Assembly (NCBI GenBank): GCA_030447905.1
Contig: JAUJNZ010000003.1
Coordinates: 200,257-264,256 of the forward strand
From: Thermoleophilaceae bacterium
Lineage (GTDB): Bacteria > Actinomycetota > Thermoleophilia > Solirubrobacterales > Thermoleophilaceae
Length of the DNA: 64,000 nucleotides
Reading direction: 5' to 3'
Shown here: positions 36,751 to 44,854 of the stretch, in pieces
Position numbering within the stretch: the first letter of the stretch is position 1
How the letters are laid out: every line of letters starts with the position of its first letter
Position numbers and translations under genes: made by a program
Notes under the pieces: generated by a model
Told to the model about the DNA's origin: nothing
Database searches by the model: none
The model's input: the letters and a program-made list of their open reading frames with translations, nothing else

Positions 36751-37716
36751 GTGAGAGTCGCCGTCCTCGCCGGCGGCCGCTCGAGTGAGCATGAGGTCTC
36801 CCTCGCCTCCGGGGAGGCGGTACGCGAAGGGCTGGCCACGGCCGGCCACGAGCCGATCGCGGTCGAGATCGCTCGCGACGGGCGCTGGCGTTGCGCCGGA
36901 GCAGCGGTGACCGTCGAGCCCGGCGGGGGGCTGCTCGACGCGGAGGTCGTCTTTCCGGTGCTGCACGGGCCGTTCGGCGAGGACGGCACCATCCAGGGCC
37001 TGCTCGAGATCGCCGACGTTCCCTACGTCGGCGCGGGAGTGCTCACCTCGGCGCTGTGCATGGACAAGGTGGCGTTCAAGGACCTGATGCGGGTCGCCGA
37101 GTTGCCGCAGGTCGACTATGCCGCGCTGCGGTCCGGCGACGATCCCCGGCCGGTCGAGCGACTTGGGCTGCCGGTGTTCGTCAAGCCGGCGCGCCTCGGC
37201 TCGTCGGTGGGGATCGCGAAGGTGGCGGCCCCCGGCGAGCTCGAGCCCGCGCTCGCCGCCGCCTTCGAGCACGACCCGCTCGTGATCGTCGAGGCCATGG
37301 CGCACGGCCTCGAGGTCGAGTGCTCGATCCTCGGCAACGGCGACCCGGTCGCCTCGGAGCCCGGCGAGATCGTCGTGCACGCCGACTGGTACGACTACGA
37401 GGCGAAGTACCGGGCGGGCGGCATGGAGCTCGTCGTCCCGGCCCGCATCCCCCCCGAGACCCGGGAGCGCGTGCGCTCGCTGGCCGTCGAGGTCTATCGC
37501 CGCGTGGGCGGCGCCGGTCTGGCCCGGGCCGACTTCTTCGTCGGCGGCGACGGACGGGTGCTCGTCAACGAGCTCAACACCATGCCCGGCTTCACCTCCA
37601 CGAGCGTCTTCGCCAAGCTGTTCGAGGCCTCGGGCCTCGCCTATCCGGAGCTCGTCGACCGGCTGGTGGGGCTGGCGCTAGAGCGTTACGAGCGCGAACG
37701 CGCTTACCGCTTCTGA
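36751..37716 (+). CDS. ddl: D-alanine--D-alanine ligase
   Basis: Makes the D-Ala-D-Ala end of the peptidoglycan stem (321 aa). ATP-grasp enzyme: VAVLAGGRSSEHEVSLASGE at the N-terminus, HGPFGEDGTIQGLLE, MDKVAFKDLM, PVFVKPARLGSSVGIAKV (ATP loop), and VLVNELNTMPGFTSTSVFAK (metal and substrate residues). GTG 36751 is chosen because the ligase fold starts immediately after it. It follows pknB after 16 bases and fits the cell-wall theme of the cluster. Confidence 0.96.
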   Translation: MRVAVLAGGRSSEHEVSLASGEAVREGLATAGHEPIAVEIARDGRWRCAGAAVTVEPGGGLLDAEVVFPVLHGPFGEDGTIQGLLEIADVPYVGAGVLTSALCMDKVAFKDLMRVAELPQVDYAALRSGDDPRPVERLGLPVFVKPARLGSSVGIAKVAAPGELEPALAAAFEHDPLVIVEAMAHGLEVECSILGNGDPVASEPGEIVVHADWYDYEAKYRAGGMELVVPARIPPETRERVRSLAVEVYRRVGGAGLARADFFVGGDGRVLVNELNTMPGFTSTSVFAKLFEASGLAYPELVDRLVGLALERYERERAYRF

Positions 37717-37733
37717 GCGGCCCGGCCCGCTCG

Positions 37734-39200
37734 CTACCTCAGCAGGCTGATCTCGGAGATCGACGCGCGCCGCTGCCCGGGCGCCAGCCGGGTGATCCAC
37801 ACGAGGTAGTTGCGGCGCTCCCGGCCCGCGGGCTCTAGTCGGATCCGTGCCGTCTCGCCGACCTCGATAGGACCGGCGACGCGCGTCCAGCCGCCGATCT
37901 CGCGCGGAACACGCCCGGCGGCGTAGACCTCCGCCTCGAAGCCGGGGTCGGGGCTGACCAGCGACAGCCGCCGGGCGGCCACCGGACGGCCCGCGTCGAC
38001 GTACAGACCGACGCCCGCCTTGCCGAGATCGCCCGAGTAACCCTCGGTGCTCCAGAAGGTGGTGCGGTTGTCGTCGATGGCCTGGGCGGCCTCGTCGGGG
38101 TGCTCGCGATCGTCGCCGGCCGGGTCATAGTCGTTGGCGGTGCGGAGGGTGACCGGGGTCAGCCCGCCGCGGCCCCCGCCGCGGTCGGCGCCGCCCTTGG
38201 TGCCCTGCTCGGTGCGGCTGGCGAGCACCACGAGCACAGCAGCCACCACCGCGCCCGCGAGCAGTACGCTGGCGAGCCAGCGCGCGGGGCGGTGCAGCCG
38301 GGCCGGGGCATAGCTCGAGCTCTCCTGCGGGAGCTGGCGCAGGACGGAAGTCGCCTCGCCGCTCGTGGTTCCGGCCCGCGCGGCCTCGATGGCGAGAGCC
38401 TGCTCGAGGTCGTGGACCATCTCGTCGACCGAGGAGTACCGGTGACCGGTCTCCTTGGCGGTGGCTCGCTCGACCACGGCGGCGAGCGTCGAGGAGACCT
38501 CGGGCCGGCGGACCTGGACGTTGGGCAGCGGGTCCCGCACGTGCTTCATGGCCACGCCGACCTGGGTGTCGGCCTTGAACGGCACCTCGCCGGTCAGCAT
38601 CTCGAAGAGGACGATGCCGAGCGAGTAGACGTCGGACTGCTCGGTCACCGAGTGCCCGAGCGCCTGCTCGGGGGAGACGTAGTCGGTGGTGCCGAGCACT
38701 CGACCCGTCATCGTTAGCCCCTCGGCCTCAAGCGAGCGCGCGATGCCGAAGTCGGTCACCTTGGCCCGGCCCTCCTGGTTGACGAGCACGTTCTGGGGCT
38801 TGACGTCGCGGTGGACGAGCCGTGCGTCGTGGGCCACCGCCAGCGCCCGGCCGATTTCGATCGCGTAGGCGATCGCCTCGTCCACCGGCAGGCGCCCGCG
38901 GCGGATCCGATCCTTGAGCGTCTCCCCATCGACGAGCTCGAACACGATGTAGGGATGGCCCTCGTCGTCGCCGGCGTCGATCACCGACACGAGGTGCGGA
39001 CTCGAGAGGCGGGCGACCGCGCGGGCCTCGCGGCGGAAACGCTCGAGCTGGTCGGCCTCGCCCGACATCTCGCGGTGCAGCACCTTGATGGCGACCCAGC
39101 GCTCGAGCGTCTCGTCGAAGGCGCGGTAGACGGTGGACATACCCCCCGATCCAAGTCGTTCGTCGAGGCGGAAGCGGCCGTTGAGCAGGGTGCCGATCAC
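37734..39200 (-). CDS. Ser/Thr protein kinase with extracellular discoidin-like domain
   Basis: 488 aa, convergent with ddl. The kinase domain has DERLGSGGMSTVYRAFDETL, VAIKVLHREM, HRDVKPQNVLV, DFGIARSL and GTTDYVSPEQALG. A single TM helix (WLASVLLAGAVVAAVLVVLA) leads to a Gly-rich spacer and a ~125-residue domain with AIDDNRTTFWSTEGYSG, LYVDAGRPVAARRLSLVSPD and GETARIRL, the pattern of F5/8 type C (discoidin) carbohydrate-binding folds. No PASTA. It would bind a surface glycan and signal inward; the polysaccharide locus starts 3.5 kb away. Confidence 0.92.
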   Translation of the reverse strand: MIGTLLNGRFRLDERLGSGGMSTVYRAFDETLERWVAIKVLHREMSGEADQLERFRREARAVARLSSPHLVSVIDAGDDEGHPYIVFELVDGETLKDRIRRGRLPVDEAIAYAIEIGRALAVAHDARLVHRDVKPQNVLVNQEGRAKVTDFGIARSLEAEGLTMTGRVLGTTDYVSPEQALGHSVTEQSDVYSLGIVLFEMLTGEVPFKADTQVGVAMKHVRDPLPNVQVRRPEVSSTLAAVVERATAKETGHRYSSVDEMVHDLEQALAIEAARAGTTSGEATSVLRQLPQESSSYAPARLHRPARWLASVLLAGAVVAAVLVVLASRTEQGTKGGADRGGGRGGLTPVTLRTANDYDPAGDDREHPDEAAQAIDDNRTTFWSTEGYSGDLGKAGVGLYVDAGRPVAARRLSLVSPDPGFEAEVYAAGRVPREIGGWTRVAGPIEVGETARIRLEPAGRERRNYLVWITRLAPGQRRASISEISLLR

Positions 39201-39222
39201 CGGTCGTCTATTTTGGCGGCTC

Positions 39223-40107
39223 GTGCCGGTCCGTGTGCGATACCTGACCGATCCGGCGTGCTCGTGGTCGTGGGCCTTCGAACCGGTGGTCCGGCGGCTG
39301 ATGGGCGAGTTCGGCGACGAGCTCGAGTGGACGCTCGTGATGGGGGGCCTGGCGCGCGACTACGCCGCGCCGGGCGCCAATGACGCGGCGGGTCAAGCCT
39401 CGGCAACCGGCTGGGGCGTGCACCAGTGGCTGCTCGCCCACTGGCTGGAGGTCGCGGCCGAGGGCGGCATGCCGTGCGACCCTCTCCTCTGGCGCGAGGC
39501 GCCGCTTCGCTCGACCTATCCCGCGTGCCTCGCCGTGAAGGCGGCCTGCGAGCAGGCGCCCGACGGCGGACACGCCTACCTCCGCGCGCTCCGCGAGGGG
39601 CTCTTATGCTTTCGCCGGAAGCTCGACACCACCGAGGCGCTCGTCGAGGAAGGGCGGCGGGTCGGCCTCGACGTCGAGCGCTTTCGGATCGACCTCGGCT
39701 CCCACGCGATCGTCGAGGCCTTCGGCGCCGACCTCGAGGAGGTGCGCGCGGTGCCGGAGGAGGCGCGTGGACTCGGGAAGGTGAAAGGCTCGGGGCCACG
39801 CGAGCGCGTGCCCTTCCCAACCCTCGTTTTCGTGGGCGACGATGGAGCACGGCGGGGCACCTACGGCTACCGTCCCTACGAGGAGGTTCGGGCAGCGGCG
39901 TGCGCGGCCGGGGCTCGCCCGCACGACGCTCATGCGCCAGAACCGCTCACGGCCCTGCGCCGCTTCGGGCGGATGGCCACGGCGGAGGTCGCCGCGGTCT
40001 GTGACCTTCCGGGGCCGCGAGCCGCGACCGAGTTGTGGCGTCTGGCATCGGAGTGGCGCGTGGCGCGGGTACCCGTGCTGTGCGGAGAGCTGTGGGAGGC
40101 GGCGTAG
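39223..40107 (+). CDS. DsbA-family thioredoxin-fold protein with CxxS motif
   Basis: 294 aa, no signal peptide, so cytosolic. VRVRYLTDPACSWSWAFEP places a DsbA/FrnE-like active site at the N-terminus, but the motif is CSWS, lacking the second Cys. The helical insertion (about 60-180) and the return to the thioredoxin fold at VPFPTLVFVGDDGARRGTYG (with a cis-Pro) support the fold. Such proteins may use a monothiol mechanism or bind thiols such as mycothiol. A C-terminal helical extension (ATAEVAAVCDLPGPRAATEL) resembles a winged helix. GTG 39223 chosen; the kinase gene diverges 22 bases away. Confidence 0.75.
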   Translation: MPVRVRYLTDPACSWSWAFEPVVRRLMGEFGDELEWTLVMGGLARDYAAPGANDAAGQASATGWGVHQWLLAHWLEVAAEGGMPCDPLLWREAPLRSTYPACLAVKAACEQAPDGGHAYLRALREGLLCFRRKLDTTEALVEEGRRVGLDVERFRIDLGSHAIVEAFGADLEEVRAVPEEARGLGKVKGSGPRERVPFPTLVFVGDDGARRGTYGYRPYEEVRAAACAAGARPHDAHAPEPLTALRRFGRMATAEVAAVCDLPGPRAATELWRLASEWRVARVPVLCGELWEAA

Positions 40108-40185
40108 GCGAGCCTGGCGCTGCCGACGGCACCTCCGCGCCCCGGAGTGGCGAAGGGGGACGCTCTCCGATGCCCCAGATCCGGC

Positions 40186-41259
40186 TCAGACCGTCCCGAA
40201 ACCGCCGGCGCGGTCCCCGACGAGCCCCACTTTCGGCAACTCGACGACGCCCGACGCCGCGGTCACCGACCCGACCGCCGCCGCGCGGGGATGAAGCTGC
40301 TCGAGCAGCTGTACCGCGCGGGCGGCTTGACCCGAGGGGACCACGCAGCAGAAGCCGCATCCCATGTTGAACACCTCGTAGAGCTCCGCGGGCCCGATGC
40401 CCGATCGCTCGGCGACCAGGTCGAAGATCGGCGGGACGGGCAGCGGTGCGTCGATCCGGTAACCGACGTCGGCGTGGAGGCGGAGGATGTTCAGCAACCC
40501 GTCGCCGGTGATGTGGGCGAGGCCGCGGACCTCGATCTCCGGCTCGGCGAGCAGGGCGAGGATCGCACGCACGTAGATGGCGGTGGGGACGAGCAGCTCC
40601 TCGCCGACGCTGCGTCCGCCGAGCTCGGCTGGGGTCTCGGCGAGGTCGGGGAGCGCGCTGCGGGCGAGCGTCAGGCCGTTCGAGTGGATGCCGCTCGACG
40701 GAAGGCCGATGATCGCGTCGCCGGGCTCGATCGCGGCGCCGGTGACGATCTCGTCCAGCGCGACTACCCCGGCGCACGTGCCGACCAGGTCGAAGCCGTG
40801 CGGCGAGGGGTGGCCGCGGATGAGTTCGGGGACCTGGGCGAGCTCGCCGCCGGGGATCTCGATCCCGGCCTGCTCGGCCCCAGCTCGCAAGCCTTCGGCG
40901 ATCGCCGTGAGCATTCCGGCGTCGGCCTCCTCGACCGCGATGTAGTCGAGCAGCGCGATCGGCTCCGCGCCGATGCAGACGAGGTCGTTCACGTTCATGG
41001 CCACGCAGTCGATCCCCACGGTGTCGTAACGAGCGAGCGCCTCGGCGACGACGATCTTCGTCCCGACGCCGTCGGTGGTGAGGGCGAGGCCGGTGCGTTC
41101 GTCGAGGCCCAAAACGCTCGCGTAGTGGCCGGCGCCAAGGACGGAGCGCAAGGGTCGCCCGGGGTCGATGCGCGACAGGACCTCGACGAGCCCCGCTACC
41201 GCCCGACCCGACCGACCGGTGTCGACGCCGGCGCGGGCATAGGCGCGGTCGGTGGTCAC
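40186..41259 (-). CDS. purM: Phosphoribosylformylglycinamidine cyclo-ligase (AIR synthetase)
   Basis: Closes the imidazole ring in purine synthesis (FGAM to AIR). 357 aa. AYARAGVDTGRSGRAVAGL opens the enzyme; LALTTDGVGTKIVVAEAL is the glycine-rich ATP loop; IDCVAMNVNDLVCIGAEPI and GLPSSGIHSNGLTLAR are further blocks. GTG 41259 overlaps the uppP stop (GTGA, 41256-41259). The combination with uppP is unusual metabolically and probably only reflects compaction. Confidence 0.94.
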   Translation of the reverse strand: MTTDRAYARAGVDTGRSGRAVAGLVEVLSRIDPGRPLRSVLGAGHYASVLGLDERTGLALTTDGVGTKIVVAEALARYDTVGIDCVAMNVNDLVCIGAEPIALLDYIAVEEADAGMLTAIAEGLRAGAEQAGIEIPGGELAQVPELIRGHPSPHGFDLVGTCAGVVALDEIVTGAAIEPGDAIIGLPSSGIHSNGLTLARSALPDLAETPAELGGRSVGEELLVPTAIYVRAILALLAEPEIEVRGLAHITGDGLLNILRLHADVGYRIDAPLPVPPIFDLVAERSGIGPAELYEVFNMGCGFCCVVPSGQAARAVQLLEQLHPRAAAVGSVTAASGVVELPKVGLVGDRAGGFGTV

Positions 41260-42071
41260 CGCGCCATTGAAGCGGACTCGGCGGGCGTCTCCCTCTTCGG
41301 CAATCCCGCGAGCGCCGTTGCGCCCAGGGCCATCCTGTACGCGCCGAGCGGGGCGTAGGAGCTCGCCTCCTCCATGCGGTCGAGCAGCCGCCGCGAGGCG
41401 AGCGTCGCGCACGTCGCCGCGGCCATCCCGGCGGCGAACGGCCACCTAAGCTGTCGCGGCAGACCTCCCTGCGCGAGCCGTGCTCCCTTGAGCACCGCGG
41501 CGGCGGCGACCACGGGCAGCGCCGCCTTGCGGGAGAGGCGGGCGGAGGCCGGACGGCTGAAGCGCCGCAGGCGAGCGCCGGTGAGCGTGGAGCCATTGCG
41601 AGAGACCCCGGGGACGAGCGCAGCGGCCTGGGCGAGCCCCAGGACGAGATGGTCGCCCGTGCGGGCCGCGCCATAGCTTCGGGTGGCGGGTCGCCGATCC
41701 GTCAGCGCCATCGCCAGCCCGGCCACCACCTGCGCACCCGCCACGTTGCGCGGCCGGTTGAGGCGCTCGTCGAAGAGCCGCTCGAGCAACAGGCCCGCGA
41801 CGGTGGGCGGGGCGAGGCCGAGCACGACTCCGGCGGCATGCCGGGCGTCGAACTCGCTCGCGAGCTCGCTCAGGTCCTCGCGCAGCGTGCCCACCAGCCC
41901 GAGCGCGCTCCCCGCGTGCAACCCGACTTCGAACGCCTTGCGCAGGCCCGGGTCGAGCTGCGCGTAGGGCCACCCGAGCAGCGCCGGGATCAGCGTCAGG
42001 TGGCCGGAGCTCGAGATCGGGAGCAGCTCCGCGACGCCCTGGATAGCCCCGAGCGCGAGGGCATGGACCAC
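41256..42071 (-). CDS. uppP: Undecaprenyl-diphosphate phosphatase (UppP/BacA)
   Basis: Integral membrane phosphatase that recycles the lipid carrier for peptidoglycan and polysaccharides; confers bacitracin tolerance. 271 aa. GAIQGVAELLPISSSGHLTL contains the (E/Q)GxxEFLPISSSGH-type motif with the catalytic Glu, Ser and His; LVPGVSRNGSTLTGARLRRF is the second phosphate motif with the Arg. GTG 42071 is chosen with GGAGAAGAGG upstream; longer frames upstream are out of register with dedA. The C-terminal part is more divergent than usual. Confidence 0.92.
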   Translation of the reverse strand: MVHALALGAIQGVAELLPISSSGHLTLIPALLGWPYAQLDPGLRKAFEVGLHAGSALGLVGTLREDLSELASEFDARHAAGVVLGLAPPTVAGLLLERLFDERLNRPRNVAGAQVVAGLAMALTDRRPATRSYGAARTGDHLVLGLAQAAALVPGVSRNGSTLTGARLRRFSRPASARLSRKAALPVVAAAAVLKGARLAQGGLPRQLRWPFAAGMAAATCATLASRRLLDRMEEASSYAPLGAYRMALGATALAGLPKRETPAESASMAR

Positions 42072-42100
42072 CGGCAGCGGAGCCTCTTCTCCGGCGGCGC

Positions 42101-42760
42101 CTATGCCTCCTGCGCCTCCGCGCCCGAGTGGCCGCCCTCCCCGCGACTGCGCCACCACTTCACCAAGAGCCAGAGCACCGTGAGCACGATAAGCCCGGCG
42201 ACGACGTAGTCCACGTAGTGGAGGTACCCTTGCCACTGCCGCCACCGCTCGCCGACCTGCACGCCGATGAACGTGAGCATCAGCATCCAGGGGATGCACC
42301 CCGCGAGCGTCAGCACGCTGAAGCGCCAGAACGGCATCCGCGCCACTCCCGCCGGCAGCGAGATGAAGGTGCGAATGATCGGCAGCAGACGCGTGAAGAA
42401 GACCGTCGCGTCGCCGTGGCGCTCGAACCAGCGGTCGGCGGTCGCGAGGTGCTGGGGCGAGATGCCCACCTTGCGGCCGTGCTTTTCGATCAGGTCGACG
42501 CGTCCCGCCCGCCCGACGCCGTAGGCGATCCACGAGCCCACCAGGTTGGAGGCCGAGGCCACCGCCACCGCGGCGAACAGGGAGTACTCGCCCGCGGCGA
42601 CGTTGAAGCCCGCGAACAGCATCGTCGCCTCGCTCGGGATCGGGATGCAGGCGCTCTCGAGCGCCATCAGGACGAAGATCCCGATCAGGCCGAGGTCCCC
42701 GACCACCGCGACGGCGAAGTCGACGATCGGGTCCGTGATCGAGGCGAGGAGAGGCGGCAT
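42101..42760 (-). CDS. DedA family membrane protein
   Basis: 219 aa with about five TM segments. The family motifs FVLMALESACIPIPSEATML, GSWIAYGVGRAGR and FFTRLLPIIRTFISLPAGVA (with F-x-R-x3-P-x-R-T) are all present. DedA proteins are membrane transporters; some flip undecaprenyl phosphate or other lipids and maintain proton-motive force. Being just before uppP, a carrier-lipid role is plausible but inferred. Confidence 0.93.
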   Translation of the reverse strand: MPPLLASITDPIVDFAVAVVGDLGLIGIFVLMALESACIPIPSEATMLFAGFNVAAGEYSLFAAVAVASASNLVGSWIAYGVGRAGRVDLIEKHGRKVGISPQHLATADRWFERHGDATVFFTRLLPIIRTFISLPAGVARMPFWRFSVLTLAGCIPWMLMLTFIGVQVGERWRQWQGYLHYVDYVVAGLIVLTVLWLLVKWWRSRGEGGHSGAEAQEA

Positions 42761-42784
42761 CCGGGGCGGTTAGGGTAGCCGCCG

Positions 42785-43873
42785 GTGCCGGTGCCGCTCT
42801 TCGCCTCCTCGCTCGCGGCGCACATGCCGCGCATCGTCGACCGGCTCGCCGAGGTCGCCGCGTCGGGGCGCTACATCCTGGGGCCCGAGGTCGAGGCCTT
42901 CGAGCGCGAGCTCGCCGCCTATCTCGGCGTGAGCCACGTCGTCGGGGTAGGCAACGGGACAGACGCGCTGGCCATCGGCCTGCGGGCGCTCGGCGTCGAG
43001 CCGGGCGACGAGGTGGTGGTTCCCTCGTTCACGTTCTACGCGACCGCCGAGGCGGTCGCGGCGGTCGGGGCACGGCCGGTGTTCTGCGACGTCGACCCCG
43101 AGAGCTTCTGTGTGACCCCCGAAACGGTCGAGCCGGCCGTGGGCGAGCGCACGCGGGCGATCCTGCCCGTGCATCTCTTCGGCAACGTAGCGCCGGTCAG
43201 CGCGCTGCGGCACCTCGGCCTTCCCATCCTCGAGGACGCGGCCCAGGCGGCGGGCGCGACCCTCGACGAGCGCCGGACCGGGGCCCTGGGCGACGCCGCG
43301 GCCCTCTCCTTCTTCCCCTCGAAGAACCTCGGGGCCCTCGGCGACGGCGGGGCGATCGCGACGAGCGACGCGGAGGTGGCCGAGCGGGCTCGCCTGCTGC
43401 GCTCACACGGGTCCCGCGACAAGCTCACCTATACCGAGGTCGGGTTCAACTCGCGGCTCGACGCCATCCAGGCCGCTGCTCTGCGGGTGCTCCTCCCCGA
43501 GCTCGACGGCTGGAACGCAAGCCGCCAGCGGGTCGCCGCCGCCTACGCGGAGGGCGGCCTCGCCGAGCACGTCACCCTTCCGACCCCCACCGGTGGGGCC
43601 GAGCACGTCTACCACCTCTATGCGGCCCGCCACCCCGACCCCGACGCGCTGGCCGCGCGGCTCGCCGAGCGAGGGGTCGAGGCCCGCGGCTACTACCGCG
43701 TGCCCGTCCACCGCCAGCCGGCGATGGCCCCCTACCTTCCGCCCGGGGGAGGGCCGGATCTGCCGGGTACGGAGGCCGCCGCCGCCGAGAACCTCGCCCT
43801 GCCCATGGGCCCGGAGCTGAGCGACGAGCAGATAGCCGAGGTGATCGCCGCGTGCGCGTCTGGGTCGATCTGA
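42785..43873 (+). CDS. DegT/DnrJ/EryC1/StrS aminotransferase (sugar aminotransferase)
   Basis: PLP enzyme that aminates a keto-sugar nucleotide. 362 aa. GRYILGPEVEAFERELAAYL, VGNGTDALAIGLRALGVEPG (PLP phosphate site), PVHLFGNVAPV, LEDAAQAAGA (the Asp/Gln ring contacts) and SFFPSKNLGALGDGG with Lys180 as the PLP Schiff base are all present. The exact sugar cannot be told. It starts the plus-strand polysaccharide cluster, 24 bases past divergent dedA, and overlaps the next gene by 22 bases. Confidence 0.94.
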   Translation: MPVPLFASSLAAHMPRIVDRLAEVAASGRYILGPEVEAFERELAAYLGVSHVVGVGNGTDALAIGLRALGVEPGDEVVVPSFTFYATAEAVAAVGARPVFCDVDPESFCVTPETVEPAVGERTRAILPVHLFGNVAPVSALRHLGLPILEDAAQAAGATLDERRTGALGDAAALSFFPSKNLGALGDGGAIATSDAEVAERARLLRSHGSRDKLTYTEVGFNSRLDAIQAAALRVLLPELDGWNASRQRVAAAYAEGGLAEHVTLPTPTGGAEHVYHLYAARHPDPDALAARLAERGVEARGYYRVPVHRQPAMAPYLPPGGGPDLPGTEAAAAENLALPMGPELSDEQIAEVIAACASGSI

Positions 43874-44841
43874 CCAACAGTCCGCACGTTCTCGTCATGC
43901 GCCCCCTGATCGAGCGCATGCGCGCGGGCGGGCACGAGGTCGAGGTCACGGCGCGCGACTTCGCCCAGACGCTCGAGCTATGCGAGCGCTTCGGCATAGC
44001 CCACACGGCGATCGGCCGCCACCGTGGCGGACGGATGGCCGACAAGGCGGCCGGTCTCGTGGCCCGATCGCTTACGCTCGTCCGTTGGGCGCGCGGGCGG
44101 AGCTTCGACCTCGCGCTCGGCCACGGCTCGAACGACGTCACCATCGCCGCGCGGGCGCTCGGCGTTCCGAGCGCCACCGCCTTCGACTATGAGTGGGCCA
44201 CCGTCCAGCACACGGTCAACTGCCGCCTCGCCCGAGCGGTCGTCGTCCCCGACGCGATCCCCCCCGAGCGCCTGCGCCGGTACGGCGCGAGCGAGCGCAA
44301 GCTGCACCGCTATCCCGGCCTGAAGGAGGAGTACTACCTGGCCGACTTCGAGCCCGATCCGGCCGTGCTCGACGAGCTCGAGCTCGACCGGGCGCAGCCG
44401 CTCGCAGTCGTGCGCACCCCGCCCGCGGTTTCCCTCTATCACCGCTTCGAGAGCCCGCTCTTCGGGCAGGTGCTCGAGCGCCTGCGGGGAAGACAGGCGG
44501 TGGTGCTCCCGCGAACCCCCGAGCAGCGTGCCGAGCTCATCAGGCGCGGCGGGATGATCGTCCCCGAGCGAGCGATCGACGCCCAGAGCCTCGTCGCTTT
44601 CGCCGATCTCGTGATCTCGGCCGGAGGGACCATGAACCGGGAGGCGGTCGCCCTGGGGACGCCGGTCTGGACGACCTTCGCCGGGCGCCTCGGCGCCGTC
44701 GACGAGCGGCTCGCCAGCGAGGGCCGCCTACATCGTCTCGTCGACCCGGCCGAGGTCGTCCTCGAGCGGCGCTCGACCCCGGCCGGCCAGAGGGTCCGCC
44801 GCGATCCGAATCTGCTGGTCGACATGCTCCTGTCGGCCTAG
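43852..44841 (+). CDS. DUF354 (GT-B-like) protein
   Basis: 329 aa. VWVDLTNSPHVLVMRPLIER and ALGHGSNDVTIAARALGVPS are diagnostic for DUF354, a family of glycosyltransferase-B-like proteins found in archaeal and bacterial surface-polymer clusters. The C-terminal domain has VISAGGTMNREAVALGTPVW, which matches the nucleotide-sugar-binding region of MurG/UDP-GlcNAc epimerase-type folds. GTG 43852 overlaps the aminotransferase end, so the two are co-translated. Acceptor unknown. Confidence 0.85.
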   Translation: MRVWVDLTNSPHVLVMRPLIERMRAGGHEVEVTARDFAQTLELCERFGIAHTAIGRHRGGRMADKAAGLVARSLTLVRWARGRSFDLALGHGSNDVTIAARALGVPSATAFDYEWATVQHTVNCRLARAVVVPDAIPPERLRRYGASERKLHRYPGLKEEYYLADFEPDPAVLDELELDRAQPLAVVRTPPAVSLYHRFESPLFGQVLERLRGRQAVVLPRTPEQRAELIRRGGMIVPERAIDAQSLVAFADLVISAGGTMNREAVALGTPVWTTFAGRLGAVDERLASEGRLHRLVDPAEVVLERRSTPAGQRVRRDPNLLVDMLLSA

Positions 44842-44854
44842 ACTGACGCCCGCG

